A stretch of 64,000 nucleotides of DNA. It comes from Deltaproteobacteria bacterium (GTDB taxonomy: Bacteria; Desulfobacterota; Desulfarculia; Desulfarculales; Desulfarculaceae). The DNA lies in assembly GCA_020444165.1 (NCBI GenBank), contig JAHLLK010000001.1, positions 129,908-193,907 on the forward strand, given 5' to 3'. Positions 34,761 to 41,826 of the stretch are shown here, one piece after another. Below the pieces are notes generated by a model that saw only the letters and a program-made list of their open reading frames with translations, was not told where the DNA came from and searched no databases. Made by a program: the position numbers and the translations under genes. Position 1 is the first letter of the stretch, and every line of letters starts with the position of its first letter.

Positions 34761-35989
34761 AACCCTTGGACGCCTTGTCGGACGCCCTGCATTCCCTCAA
34801 GAGCAACATCCTCCGCAGCATCCTCACCACCCTGGGCATCATCATCGGGGTTTCGGCGGTGATCATCATGGTGGCGGTGGGCAACGGGGCCAAGGCCCGG
34901 GTGCAGCAGCTCATCCAGAGCCTGGGCTCCAACGTGATGATGGTGCGGCCGGGCAGCAGCGTGGGCGGTGGAGTGCACGGCGGCGAGGGCTCCCTGCCTA
35001 CCCTGACCGAGGATGACGCCGCGGCCCTGGCCCGGGAAGTGCCGGGGGTGGCCGAGGCCGCGCCGTTTGTGCGCGGCGGGGTGCAGGCCATCGCCGGCAA
35101 CCAGAACTGGGCCACCGCGGCGTATGGGGTGAACCCGGACTACCTGGTGGCCCGGGAGTGGCCCATCACCGTGGGGCGGGGCTTCGAACCCGGCGAGGTC
35201 AAGGGCGCGGCCAAGGTGGCCCTGTTGGGCTCCACCGTGGTCAAAAGCCTCTTCCAGAACGAGAACCCCCTGGGGCAGATCATCCGGGTGCAGAAGGTGC
35301 CGTTTCAGGTCATCGGCGTGCTGGGCTCCAAGGGGCAGACCCCCTTTGGCACGGACCAGGACGACGTGATCATGATTCCCCTGTCCACGGCCAAGCGCCG
35401 GGTCCTGGGGGGCCGGGAGCTGGGTGGTCACATCGTGGACGGCATCATGCTGAAAGCCCGCAGCGCCGCCGAGGTCACGGCCGTGGAGACCCAGGCCAAG
35501 GAGCTTCTCCGGCAGCGCCACAACCTGCGCCCCAGCGAGGACGACGATTTCCGCCTGCGGAACCTGGCCGAGATGCTGAACACCCAGGCCAGCTCCTCCC
35601 AGGCCATGGGCCTGTTGCTCATGGCCGTGGCCTCGGTGAGCCTGGTGGTGGGCGGCATCGGCATCATGAACATCATGCTGGTCTCGGTGACCGAGCGCAC
35701 CAGGGAGATCGGCCTCCGCATGGCCGTGGGGGCCGAGGGCCGCGACATCCTGGCCCAGTTCCTCATGGAGTCGGTGGTGCTCTCCCTCATCGGCGGCCTC
35801 ATCGGGGCCATCCTGGGGGTAGGCGGCGCCTTGATCATCGCCCAGGTGTCCCAGTGGCCGGCCATCATCGATCCGGCCTCGGTGCTGATGTCCTTTCTGT
35901 TTTCCGCCGCGGTGGGCATCTTCTTTGGCTTTTACCCGGCCCGCAAGGCCTCCCGCCTGGATCCCATCGCGGCGCTGCGTTACGAGTAG
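34757..35989 (+). CDS. MacB-type ABC permease (FtsX domain)
   Basis: A 410-residue inner-membrane protein. The first helix (ILTTLGIIIGVSAVIIMVAV) is followed by a large periplasmic MacB_PCD domain (45-270) and three C-terminal helices with the FtsX signature (SLVVGGIGIMNIMLVSVTER, then EIGLRMAVGAEGRDILAQF), ending ASRLDPIAALRYE. This is the permease of a tripartite pump that pushes periplasmic substrates (macrolides, peptides, lipids or siderophores in known cases) out through TolC. Substrate unknown here. It is the last gene of the ECF-linked block; no terminator with a T-tract is visible directly after it. Confidence 0.95.
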   Translation: MKPLDALSDALHSLKSNILRSILTTLGIIIGVSAVIIMVAVGNGAKARVQQLIQSLGSNVMMVRPGSSVGGGVHGGEGSLPTLTEDDAAALAREVPGVAEAAPFVRGGVQAIAGNQNWATAAYGVNPDYLVAREWPITVGRGFEPGEVKGAAKVALLGSTVVKSLFQNENPLGQIIRVQKVPFQVIGVLGSKGQTPFGTDQDDVIMIPLSTAKRRVLGGRELGGHIVDGIMLKARSAAEVTAVETQAKELLRQRHNLRPSEDDDFRLRNLAEMLNTQASSSQAMGLLLMAVASVSLVVGGIGIMNIMLVSVTERTREIGLRMAVGAEGRDILAQFLMESVVLSLIGGLIGAILGVGGALIIAQVSQWPAIIDPASVLMSFLFSAAVGIFFGFYPARKASRLDPIAALRYE

Positions 35990-36398
35990 GCCTGCCGCGC
36001 AGGCTGGCGGACCAGGGCCGTCGGGTCTTGGTGCGCGGCCGGTGGGGCTTGCGCTCCGCGCCGGAGCGCGGTACAAAAGGACCGGCGCCTTTTCTCCTAT
36101 AGGCTGGTTGGCCGGGAGGAAAGGGCCCTATACCTCAAGGAGGATTTTTTGTCGGAGCGGGTGATCCCCGGGACGGTGGAAGGCTGATTTAAGCCCAGGT
36201 GGGTCGGCGCGAGGTCACCGACCCCCGCCCAGCGGCCTTTGGCCGGGCGCGGCCTCTGGGCGGCGCCGGCTGAGCCTTCCCCTCCCGTACAAGGTGAGTT
36301 GGCTGACTTCCGGGGCTTTGGGCCCGGAGGCCGGTCCGCGTGCGGCCTGACGGCCGGCGTGGGCGACGCGTTTTACCGCCTGTTTGAGGGATCATCCG
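35990..36398. other. Intergenic region with orphan ribosome binding site
   Basis: No full gene is supported. An AAGGAGG at 36137-36143 stands five to six bases before a TTG (36149) that opens only 12 codons (LSERVIPGTVEG, stop at 36185-36187). It may be a leader peptide or a relic of a lost gene start. The rest is GC-rich and holds nothing recognisable. Confidence 0.35.
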
Positions 36399-37469
36399 AT
36401 GCGAGAGATGTCTGTAAGCCTGCCCGATCTGGGCTGGAACCAGTTTTATCAAGCCCAACTCAGTCTGGAAGAAATGGAGACCGGCCAGCCGGCCCGGGTG
36501 CTGGCCGCCCACCGCGGCGAGGTGGCGGTGTGGCACGAGGCCGGCACCGCCCAGGTGCCCCTGCCTGGGGTGTGGCGGGACCGCCCGCCCGAGGAGCTGC
36601 CCACGGCCGGGGACTGGCTCCTCTTGGACCGGGACACCGGCCGGCCCCTGCGGCTCCTGGACCGCCAGAGCCTGATCCTGCGCCGGGCCGCCGGGCCCCT
36701 GGCCGTGCGGCAGCCCCTGGCCGCCAACCTGGACACCCTGTTCGTGGTGTCCTCCTGCGTCCGGGATTACAACCCCTCCCGCCTGGAGCGTTACATGGCC
36801 CTGGCCCTGGAGGCTGGGGTGTGGCCGGTGGTGGTGCTCACCAAGGCCGACCTGGTGGCGGACCCCGCGGCCTACGCGGCCGGCGCCCGGCGGCTCAGGC
36901 CCGATCTGGTGGTGGAGGTGCTGGACGCCCGCGAGCCCGGGGCCACGGCACCGCTCCTGGCCTGGTGCGGCAGGGGGCGGACCGTGGCCCTGGTGGGCTC
37001 CTCCGGGGTGGGGAAATCCACCCTGTTGAACAGCCTCGTGGGTGGCGAAATGGTGGAAGCCACCGGCCGGGTGCGGCGGGGCGACGGCAAGGGCCGCCAC
37101 ACCACCACGGCCCGCACCCTGCACCTCCTGCCGGGCGGCGGCCTGCTCCTGGACACCCCGGGGCTGCGGGAGCTGTCCCTGGACGAATGCGCCGAAGGGG
37201 TGGCCGAGGTCTTTCCGGAGATCACGGCCTGGGCCCGGGATTGCCGTTTCCGGGATTGCAGCCACACCGATGAGCCGGGCTGCGCGGTGCTGGCCGCCCT
37301 GGAGCGGGGAGAACTGGACTCCCGCCGCCTCGGCAACTACCGCAAGCTGTTGGCCGAGCAGCGGCGCAACGCCGAGACCCTGGTCGAGCGCCACCAGCGG
37401 GACCGGGGTTTCGGCAAGATGGTCCGCGAGGTCTCGGCCCTGAAGAAGCGCACCCGGCACGGCCACTGA
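36399..37469 (+). CDS. rsgA: Ribosome small-subunit-dependent GTPase A
   Basis: A 356-residue circularly permuted GTPase that helps mature the 30S subunit. The order is characteristic: an N-terminal OB-fold (about 30-95), then G4 LTKAD, then G1 GSSGVGKSTLLN, then the G2 threonines in GRHTTTART, then G3 DTPGLREL. The C-terminal zinc motif (DCRFRDCSHTDEPGC) and helical region are intact. ATG 36399 has GAGGG eight bases upstream; a TTG at 36384 is also in frame but less likely. No operon partners are evident. Confidence 0.96.
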   Translation: MREMSVSLPDLGWNQFYQAQLSLEEMETGQPARVLAAHRGEVAVWHEAGTAQVPLPGVWRDRPPEELPTAGDWLLLDRDTGRPLRLLDRQSLILRRAAGPLAVRQPLAANLDTLFVVSSCVRDYNPSRLERYMALALEAGVWPVVVLTKADLVADPAAYAAGARRLRPDLVVEVLDAREPGATAPLLAWCGRGRTVALVGSSGVGKSTLLNSLVGGEMVEATGRVRRGDGKGRHTTTARTLHLLPGGGLLLDTPGLRELSLDECAEGVAEVFPEITAWARDCRFRDCSHTDEPGCAVLAALERGELDSRRLGNYRKLLAEQRRNAETLVERHQRDRGFGKMVREVSALKKRTRHGH

Positions 37470-37477
37470 TCGCCAGC

Positions 37478-37509
37478 GGGGGAGGGGACCCGGCCGGGCC
37501 CCCTCCCCC
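37478..37509 (+). terminator. Candidate terminator after rsgA
   Basis: GGGGGAGGGG pairs with CCCCTCCCCC across an ACCCGGCCGGGC centre just after the rsgA stop. Only a short T-poor tail (TTCCCAAATTT) follows, so the terminator call is tentative. Confidence 0.45.
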
Positions 37510-38036
37510 TTCCCAAATTTCGCGGGCCGGACGCCTTTTTCACGCGCCTCTGCCCGGCCATAATCACCAAAGTTGACCGCACCAATTCTGGCTCCGGTCC
37601 GGGAAAGTCGGGGAGGGCTGCGGAAAAACCGCAGTGAAACAGAACCGAGATTCCAGGAAAGGTATTTGGCTTTAGATGTCCGATGGTTGGCCCCATCACC
37701 GCATGGCTGCGGGGGCCAGCCTGGGGACAACCGCTGGGAACAGCGGATATCCCGCCCTTTTATTCACCCGCGCTGCCCGATCGGGCTCGCCGGGCAATGG
37801 CCGGGTCCTACGTATAATAAAAAGTAATCGGACCCCACGAGGCCAAACGGTCAAAGCCAGGACTTCCTGTTCCGGCGAGCTACCCCGCCGCTTGGCCGCC
37901 CGCCCCTCCCAACCTGCCCCACGGCCTGCCGCCGACCCGGCCCCAAAGTCGGCCGGGTCGCGGCCCCCTTTACCGGCCCTGGTCCAAACCGCAGCCAGGG
38001 CCTGCGCAAAAACCGACCGGAAACGGAGGCTCAAGC
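37510..38036. other. Hairpin-rich leader region upstream of the OsmC gene
   Basis: No gene is supported in these 527 bases. Three compact hairpins occur in a row: CTGCGG-AAAAA-CCGCAG (37618-37634), TGGCCCC...CCGCA-TGGC-TGCGG...GGGCCA (37688-37718) and CCGCTG-GGAA-CAGCGG (37731-37746). A perfect -10 hexamer TATAAT is at 37813-37818, but no good -35 box precedes it. Confidence 0.4.
37813..37818 (+). promoter_or_regulatory. Candidate -10 box for the OsmC gene
   Basis: TATAAT is a perfect -10 hexamer in an AT-rich patch within GC-rich sequence, 219 bases before the OsmC start codon. The position expected for the -35 box is GC-rich and unmatched, so this is weak evidence. Confidence 0.3.
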
Positions 38037-38606
38037 ATGGCTGACAGTGGAACCAGGAAGGGTGTCATCAACGGCGTGGACGTTGATGCCTTGTTCGCCA
38101 CCATCGAGGCGGTAAAGGCCGATCCCGCCATCGCGGCTTTCAAATTCAATACCAAGAACCAATGGGTGATGGGCGGCCACAATCACGCCACCGTGCTGAA
38201 CTTCTACGGCGCCAAAGAGGAGCATGCCCACGCCGCGGTTTTCGAGGCCGACGCCGACGAGCCGGCGGTGCTCCTGGGCACGGACAAGGGTCCCAACCCC
38301 GTGGAACACCTGTTGATCGCCGTGTCCGGCTGCGTCACCTCCGCCATCGTCTACCATTCCGCCGCCCGGGGAATCACCCTCCGGGGAGTCTCCTCCCGCC
38401 TGGAGGGCGATCTGGACCTGCGGGGCTTTTTGGGGATCTCGCCGGACGTGCCGGTGGGGTATCAGGAAATCCGCCTCTACTTCACCATCGACGCCGACCT
38501 CTCGCGCGAGGAGAAGGAAGCCCTGGTGCAGATGGGGGCCAAGTACTCGCCGGTTTTCAACACCATCAGCCACGCCACCCCGGTCAAGGCCCTGCTGGAC
38601 AAGTAG
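38037..38606 (+). CDS. OsmC/Ohr-family protein with one conserved cysteine
   Basis: A 189-residue protein with the OsmC fold; family members reduce organic hydroperoxides with two cysteines or serve other thiol roles. The first active-site Cys is present as Cys99 (EHLLIAVSGCVTSAIVYHSA). At the place of the second (usually CPVxNT) the sequence reads YSPVFNTI, so a Ser (171) replaces it. The peroxidase cycle would therefore need an external thiol, or the protein has another role. A longer N terminus (about 50 residues) precedes the fold. ATG 38037 has GGAGG seven bases upstream. Confidence 0.88.
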   Translation: MADSGTRKGVINGVDVDALFATIEAVKADPAIAAFKFNTKNQWVMGGHNHATVLNFYGAKEEHAHAAVFEADADEPAVLLGTDKGPNPVEHLLIAVSGCVTSAIVYHSAARGITLRGVSSRLEGDLDLRGFLGISPDVPVGYQEIRLYFTIDADLSREEKEALVQMGAKYSPVFNTISHATPVKALLDK

Positions 38607-38680
38607 GTAAGCTGCCCGGGTCTGCCCACGGCCGCGCCGGGGCTTTCCCCGGAGCGGCCGGTTTGAGGCCGATTCATGGC

Positions 38681-38701
38681 AAATACAAATATATTGTATT
38701 T
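38681..38701. promoter_or_regulatory. AT-rich perfect dyad
   Basis: AAATACAA and TTGTATTT form perfect 8-bp arms around ATATA in an otherwise GC-rich region 75 bases after the OsmC stop. It could be an operator or part of a terminator; no regulator is known. Confidence 0.3.
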
Positions 38702-38769
38702 AAAACAGTCTCATATGTCATATTTGGACGGTTAGTTGTGCGCCATCGGCCTCAAGCGGGCCACGCATC

Positions 38770-38972
38770 CACCCCAAGCAAGTTCCACTTGCTTGGGGAC
38801 CCCGGGGATGGCCCGCCAAATCACGATCCTACAAGGCGGGTGATTTGTGAGTCTTGGCAAAAGCCGGGCCCCCAGCAAGCTCTGCTTGCTGGGGTGGAGT
38901 CACGCTTTTGCCAAAACTCCAAGATGCATGGTGCAGGACGCACCGTGCGTCGCTCTCGGTATGGGGTTCACG
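38770..38972. repeat. Palindromic mosaic intergenic repeat, copy D
   Basis: A run of palindromes: CCCCAAGCAAGT/ACTTGCTTGGGG (38772-38798), GGGGATGGCCCGCCAAATCA with GGCGGGTGATTTG, CCCCAGCAAGC/GCTTGCTGGGG (38870-38894), TTGGCAAAA with TTTTGCCAA, and GATGCATGGTGC/GCACCGTGCGTC. These are the same building blocks as copies A-C, in the most complete arrangement. Confidence 0.7.
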
Positions 38973-39071
38973 TGGCAATCCCCTCCCTGGACCGGTTTTT
39001 TCACGCCCCGGCCGGCGCTGGGCTACAATGGGTGTTGTTGGCAGGGAAACCCAAGCGGGGAGAGGTGTTTT

Positions 39072-39476
39072 ATGAGTATTTGGCGAAAGATATTGGGTAT
39101 CTGTGATACCAAACCCCCGGCTGATCCCGGCTGCTGGAGCTGGGAGGGCGGCCGGGTGATAATTGACCTGGACCGGGCCGGCGAGCTGGACCAGCCGGGC
39201 GGCGGCCTGCGGCTGGAAGGCGGCGGCCTGCCCCAACGGGTCCTGGTGGTGCGGGACGAGGACGGCCGCTTTCATGCCTTCCACAATCGCTGCACCCACG
39301 CCGGCCGGCGGCTGGACCCCCTGCCCGGGGGTGGTCAGGTACGCTGCTGCAGCGTGGGCCAGTCGGTGTTCGACGACACCGGACAGCCGCTTTCCGGCTC
39401 GGCCAAGAAAACCCTCCAGGTTTTCCCGGTGGAGCAGGACGGCCGGCGCCTCATGGTGAAACCCACGGTCGGCTAG
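39072..39476 (+). CDS. Rieske-like protein with altered cluster ligands
   Basis: A 134-residue protein whose middle matches the Rieske [2Fe-2S] fold: a first ligand pair Cys74-Thr-His76 (FHNRCTHAGRRLDPLPG) and a typical tail FDDTGQPLSGSAKK. The second pair is normally CxxH, but here it reads CCSVGQS (Cys92, Cys93) with no His, so a classical Rieske centre cannot form. Two further cysteines (Cys11, Cys21) lie near the N terminus. I believe similar CCSVGxS variants exist in other deltaproteobacteria, but that is from memory. Function unknown; a redox or cluster-binding role is inference. GGAGAGG stands six bases before the ATG. Confidence 0.75.
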   Translation: MSIWRKILGICDTKPPADPGCWSWEGGRVIIDLDRAGELDQPGGGLRLEGGGLPQRVLVVRDEDGRFHAFHNRCTHAGRRLDPLPGGGQVRCCSVGQSVFDDTGQPLSGSAKKTLQVFPVEQDGRRLMVKPTVG

Positions 39477-39561
39477 CCGCCCGAGGCAACCCCCTGGGCG
39501 CGCTCCCAGGGATCATCGGCGGGGCCCTCCCTGGGCCCGCCTGGCAAGCAAAGGAGAAGCC

Positions 39562-39984
39562 ATGGCCGATCTGAAGACGAAAATCCTGGCCAAATTCACC
39601 GGCCCCACCCTCTCGGTGGTGGCCACGCTCACCCCGGACGGCAAGCCCTGGGCCCGTTACATCATGTGCACCATGGACGACAACCTGGTGCTGCGCTTCG
39701 CCACATTCACCCAGTCGCGCAAGGTGGCCCAGATAAATCAGAATCCCGAGGTGCACGTCACCGCCGGGGTGACCGACTTGGCTTCGGCCAAATCCTATGT
39801 GCAAATCGCGGGCAAGGCCGTGATCAAGGACGACTCCGCCTCCAAAGAGGCCATGTGGTACGACGAACTGAAGGCCTATTTCTCCGGCCCCGACGATCCC
39901 AACTACTGCGTAGGCGAGATCGTGCCCTACCACATCGAGTTCCAATCCATGGACGCCATGGAGCCCGAAGTCTGGGAGGCCTGA
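39562..39984 (+). CDS. Pyridoxamine 5'-phosphate oxidase-like flavin-binding protein
   Basis: A 140-residue split-barrel protein (PNPOx-like, general stress protein 26 type) that probably binds FMN or F420. Visible features are the early strand TLSVVATLTPDGKPWARYIM and the middle segment ATFTQSRKVAQINQNPEVHV, both characteristic. It is shorter than true PdxH and lacks its substrate motifs, so vitamin B6 synthesis is unlikely. AAAGGAGAAGCC precedes the start. It lies 85 bp after the Rieske-like gene and may share its transcript, forming a small redox group with the OsmC protein. Confidence 0.88.
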   Translation: MADLKTKILAKFTGPTLSVVATLTPDGKPWARYIMCTMDDNLVLRFATFTQSRKVAQINQNPEVHVTAGVTDLASAKSYVQIAGKAVIKDDSASKEAMWYDELKAYFSGPDDPNYCVGEIVPYHIEFQSMDAMEPEVWEA

Positions 39985-40039
39985 GGCCCGGCCCTGGTCT
40001 GCCCGAGGGGAGGGCCGGCGAGCCGGCTCTCTCCCCAGC

Positions 40040-40145
40040 TTGCTGACCAAGGCCGTCCCGGCCTTGGTCAGTTGCCAGGGGGCGCGAATTGCGGCGATTT
40101 TGCCAAATCACCGCCCTTCGGCGGGCCATCCCTGGCCCGCCCTCC
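40040..40145. repeat. Palindromic repeats after the flavin-binding protein gene
   Basis: CTGACCAAGGCC and GGCCTTGGTCAG (40043-40071) form a perfect 12-bp hairpin over GTCCC, without a T-tract. GCCAAATCACCGCC and GGCGGGCCATCCCTGGCCCG follow near 40098-40138 and share modules with copies A-D. Confidence 0.6.
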
Positions 40146-40367
40146 CCACTCTTTCCGCCCCCTCCCGCGACCTGGTTTTTCTCCCCCCAAGGGCAAATAT
40201 TGCTGCCGTGCCTGGCCCGGAGGCAGATTATTCCCCTAGACGCCGTGATTGGCCGGGACCAAGGTGTCGCCAAATCAGGTGGTTAGGCTCCCCGAATAAC
40301 GGCACCCATTTTGCATGTCTTCCTGGTGGACAACAAGACTTCATCCTTCATGCACAGGAGGAAAGGC

Positions 40368-41669
40368 ATGCAGGTCTATCAAGGACAGGGGTACTACCTC
40401 GTGCCCATTGCCCCGAATAACGGGACCGGAACCACGGCGCCCGATCTCGAAACCACCAACAAATTCCTGGAGCAGCTTTACGCCGCCCTGAACAGCATCC
40501 AGGCCCAAAACGGCATCCTGGGTGACGAGTCGCAGGAGTTGGAGGCGGACACCACTCCCACCTACACCTACAGCCCGGCCCTGGTGGAAACCGACCCGGT
40601 TTACGAGAGCACCGCCACCGAGGAGACCACGATTCCCGGGGAGACCACGGCCACCGGGGAAACCACGGCCACCGAGGAGACCGCGGCCACCGAGGAGACT
40701 ACGGCGACCGGGGAGACTACGGCGACCACCGGCGCCACTTCCACCACCCTGGACGCCGAGACCATGGGCACCCTCATGGTTACCCTGACCAGCCTGCTCA
40801 CCGAGCTGGTATCTCTGTTGGAGATGCTGATGCCCATGAGCGGCGAAGAGAGCGGGGAGGAAGCCGTGGAAGAGGTGGCTTCGTCCCACGGTGAGGCGGA
40901 GTCCACCCACTATGCCGAGGCGGAATCCACCCACTACGTGGAGGAGGAGACCGCGGCTGAAGAGACGGTGGTGGTGGCCGAGGAAGAAACCACCCCGGTG
41001 GTGGCTGAGGAGGATACCCCGCCGGAAGAAGAGGTGGTGGGCAGCAAGGAAACCCTGGTTCCCGAGACCGCCACTCCGGCCGAGGACATCAAGGCACCCC
41101 ACACCGTGGAGACCGATGCGGTGGACGACCCGGCCAAGTCTTTGGCCTCCTATCTGGACGGCCTGCGCGGTTCCTATGACGCGGCCGCCCACCCGGGTTA
41201 CGACTCCTTTGACCAGTGGAAGAGCGCGGCCCTGCAAAGCCGGGCGAACATGGAAAACGTGCTCATGTCCACCTTGCAGGACGGAGCCAAGGGCACCGAC
41301 GCCAGCCTGGAGCAGCTCCGTTCCTCCTACACCGCGGAAAGCTTCCCGCAGTACGCCAGCTTTGACGAGTGGAAGACCGCGGCGGCGGAGAAGGTGGGGC
41401 GGGTGCAGGCCCTGGGCGGCGAAGTGGCCGGGGCTCCGGCCAAGAGCCTGGTGCTGGAAGCCGAGATGGACACCTACCGCACCACCACGGCGACCAAGGA
41501 GCCGGACGAGGCTACGGTGCAGGAGACCGAGGCGGCCCTGGGCGCCCTGAAGCAGGGCCAGGAATACGTGGCCTCCCTGGTGGGCGAGGGCGCCAAGGCC
41601 CCGGCCGCCAAGTACCCCGCCACGGCGGGTACGGACGGCGCGGCCAAGGCGGCTCAGGTCTACGCATAG
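40368..41669 (+). CDS. Acidic Thr/Glu-repeat protein of unknown function
   Basis: A 433-residue protein I do not recognise. Residues 1-60 are an uncharged Tyr/Gly/Asn start (MQVYQGQGYYLVPIAPNNG) then a short helix. Residues 82-123 are seven hexads of the type TATEET/TATGET; residues 128-158 form a Leu/Met-rich amphipathic helix (MGTLMVTLTSLLTELVSLLE); residues 159-250 are extremely Glu-rich with a doubled ESTHY motif. Residues 263-350 hold two copies of a module with LxxLRxSY, a Tyr-Ser/Ala-Ser-Phe-Asp segment and a single Trp, 51 residues apart. There is no signal peptide or transmembrane helix. AGGAGG lies six bases before the ATG, and a strong terminator follows, so it is a real, single-gene unit. 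Confidence 0.8.
   Translation: MQVYQGQGYYLVPIAPNNGTGTTAPDLETTNKFLEQLYAALNSIQAQNGILGDESQELEADTTPTYTYSPALVETDPVYESTATEETTIPGETTATGETTATEETAATEETTATGETTATTGATSTTLDAETMGTLMVTLTSLLTELVSLLEMLMPMSGEESGEEAVEEVASSHGEAESTHYAEAESTHYVEEETAAEETVVVAEEETTPVVAEEDTPPEEEVVGSKETLVPETATPAEDIKAPHTVETDAVDDPAKSLASYLDGLRGSYDAAAHPGYDSFDQWKSAALQSRANMENVLMSTLQDGAKGTDASLEQLRSSYTAESFPQYASFDEWKTAAAEKVGRVQALGGEVAGAPAKSLVLEAEMDTYRTTTATKEPDEATVQETEAALGALKQGQEYVASLVGEGAKAPAAKYPATAGTDGAAKAAQVYA
40611..40736 (+). repeat. 18-bp hexad repeat (TATEET/TATGET)
   Basis: Seven in-frame 18-bp units of the form ACC GCC ACC GAG GAG ACC with variation, encoding residues 82-123 of the acidic protein. Such short units may expand or contract by slippage while preserving the frame. 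Confidence 0.85.
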
Positions 41670-41770
41670 GCCGGGAGGAGCTGTCCCCCGGTCATTTCCT
41701 CCTGGCCCGGCAGACGTCGGAGCCAGCCGGGGGCCAGGACCACGCGGGTGGGACGAGAGACCTGAATGGC

Positions 41771-41808
41771 GCAGGCGGCGGAGTTGCTCCGCCGCCTGCT
41801 TCTTTTTG
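41771..41808 (+). terminator. Strong Rho-independent terminator
   Basis: GCAGGCGGCGGAG (41771-41783) pairs perfectly with CTCCGCCGCCTGC (41787-41799) over TTG, followed by TTCTTTTT. It ends the acidic-protein gene and lies just before the stop of the convergent cydB. Confidence 0.92.
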
Positions 41809-41826
41809 GTCGGTGCCTCGCGGGAG

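Noticed and set aside
32198..36076. A 1292-codon minus-strand frame
   Set aside because: It runs antisense to the TolC-MacA-ATPase-permease genes, all with intact family motifs; its composition is that of a high-GC shadow.
37573..38044. Several 84-122-codon frames before the OsmC gene
   Set aside because: They lack ribosome binding sites and domains and run through hairpins; the region is better read as a leader.
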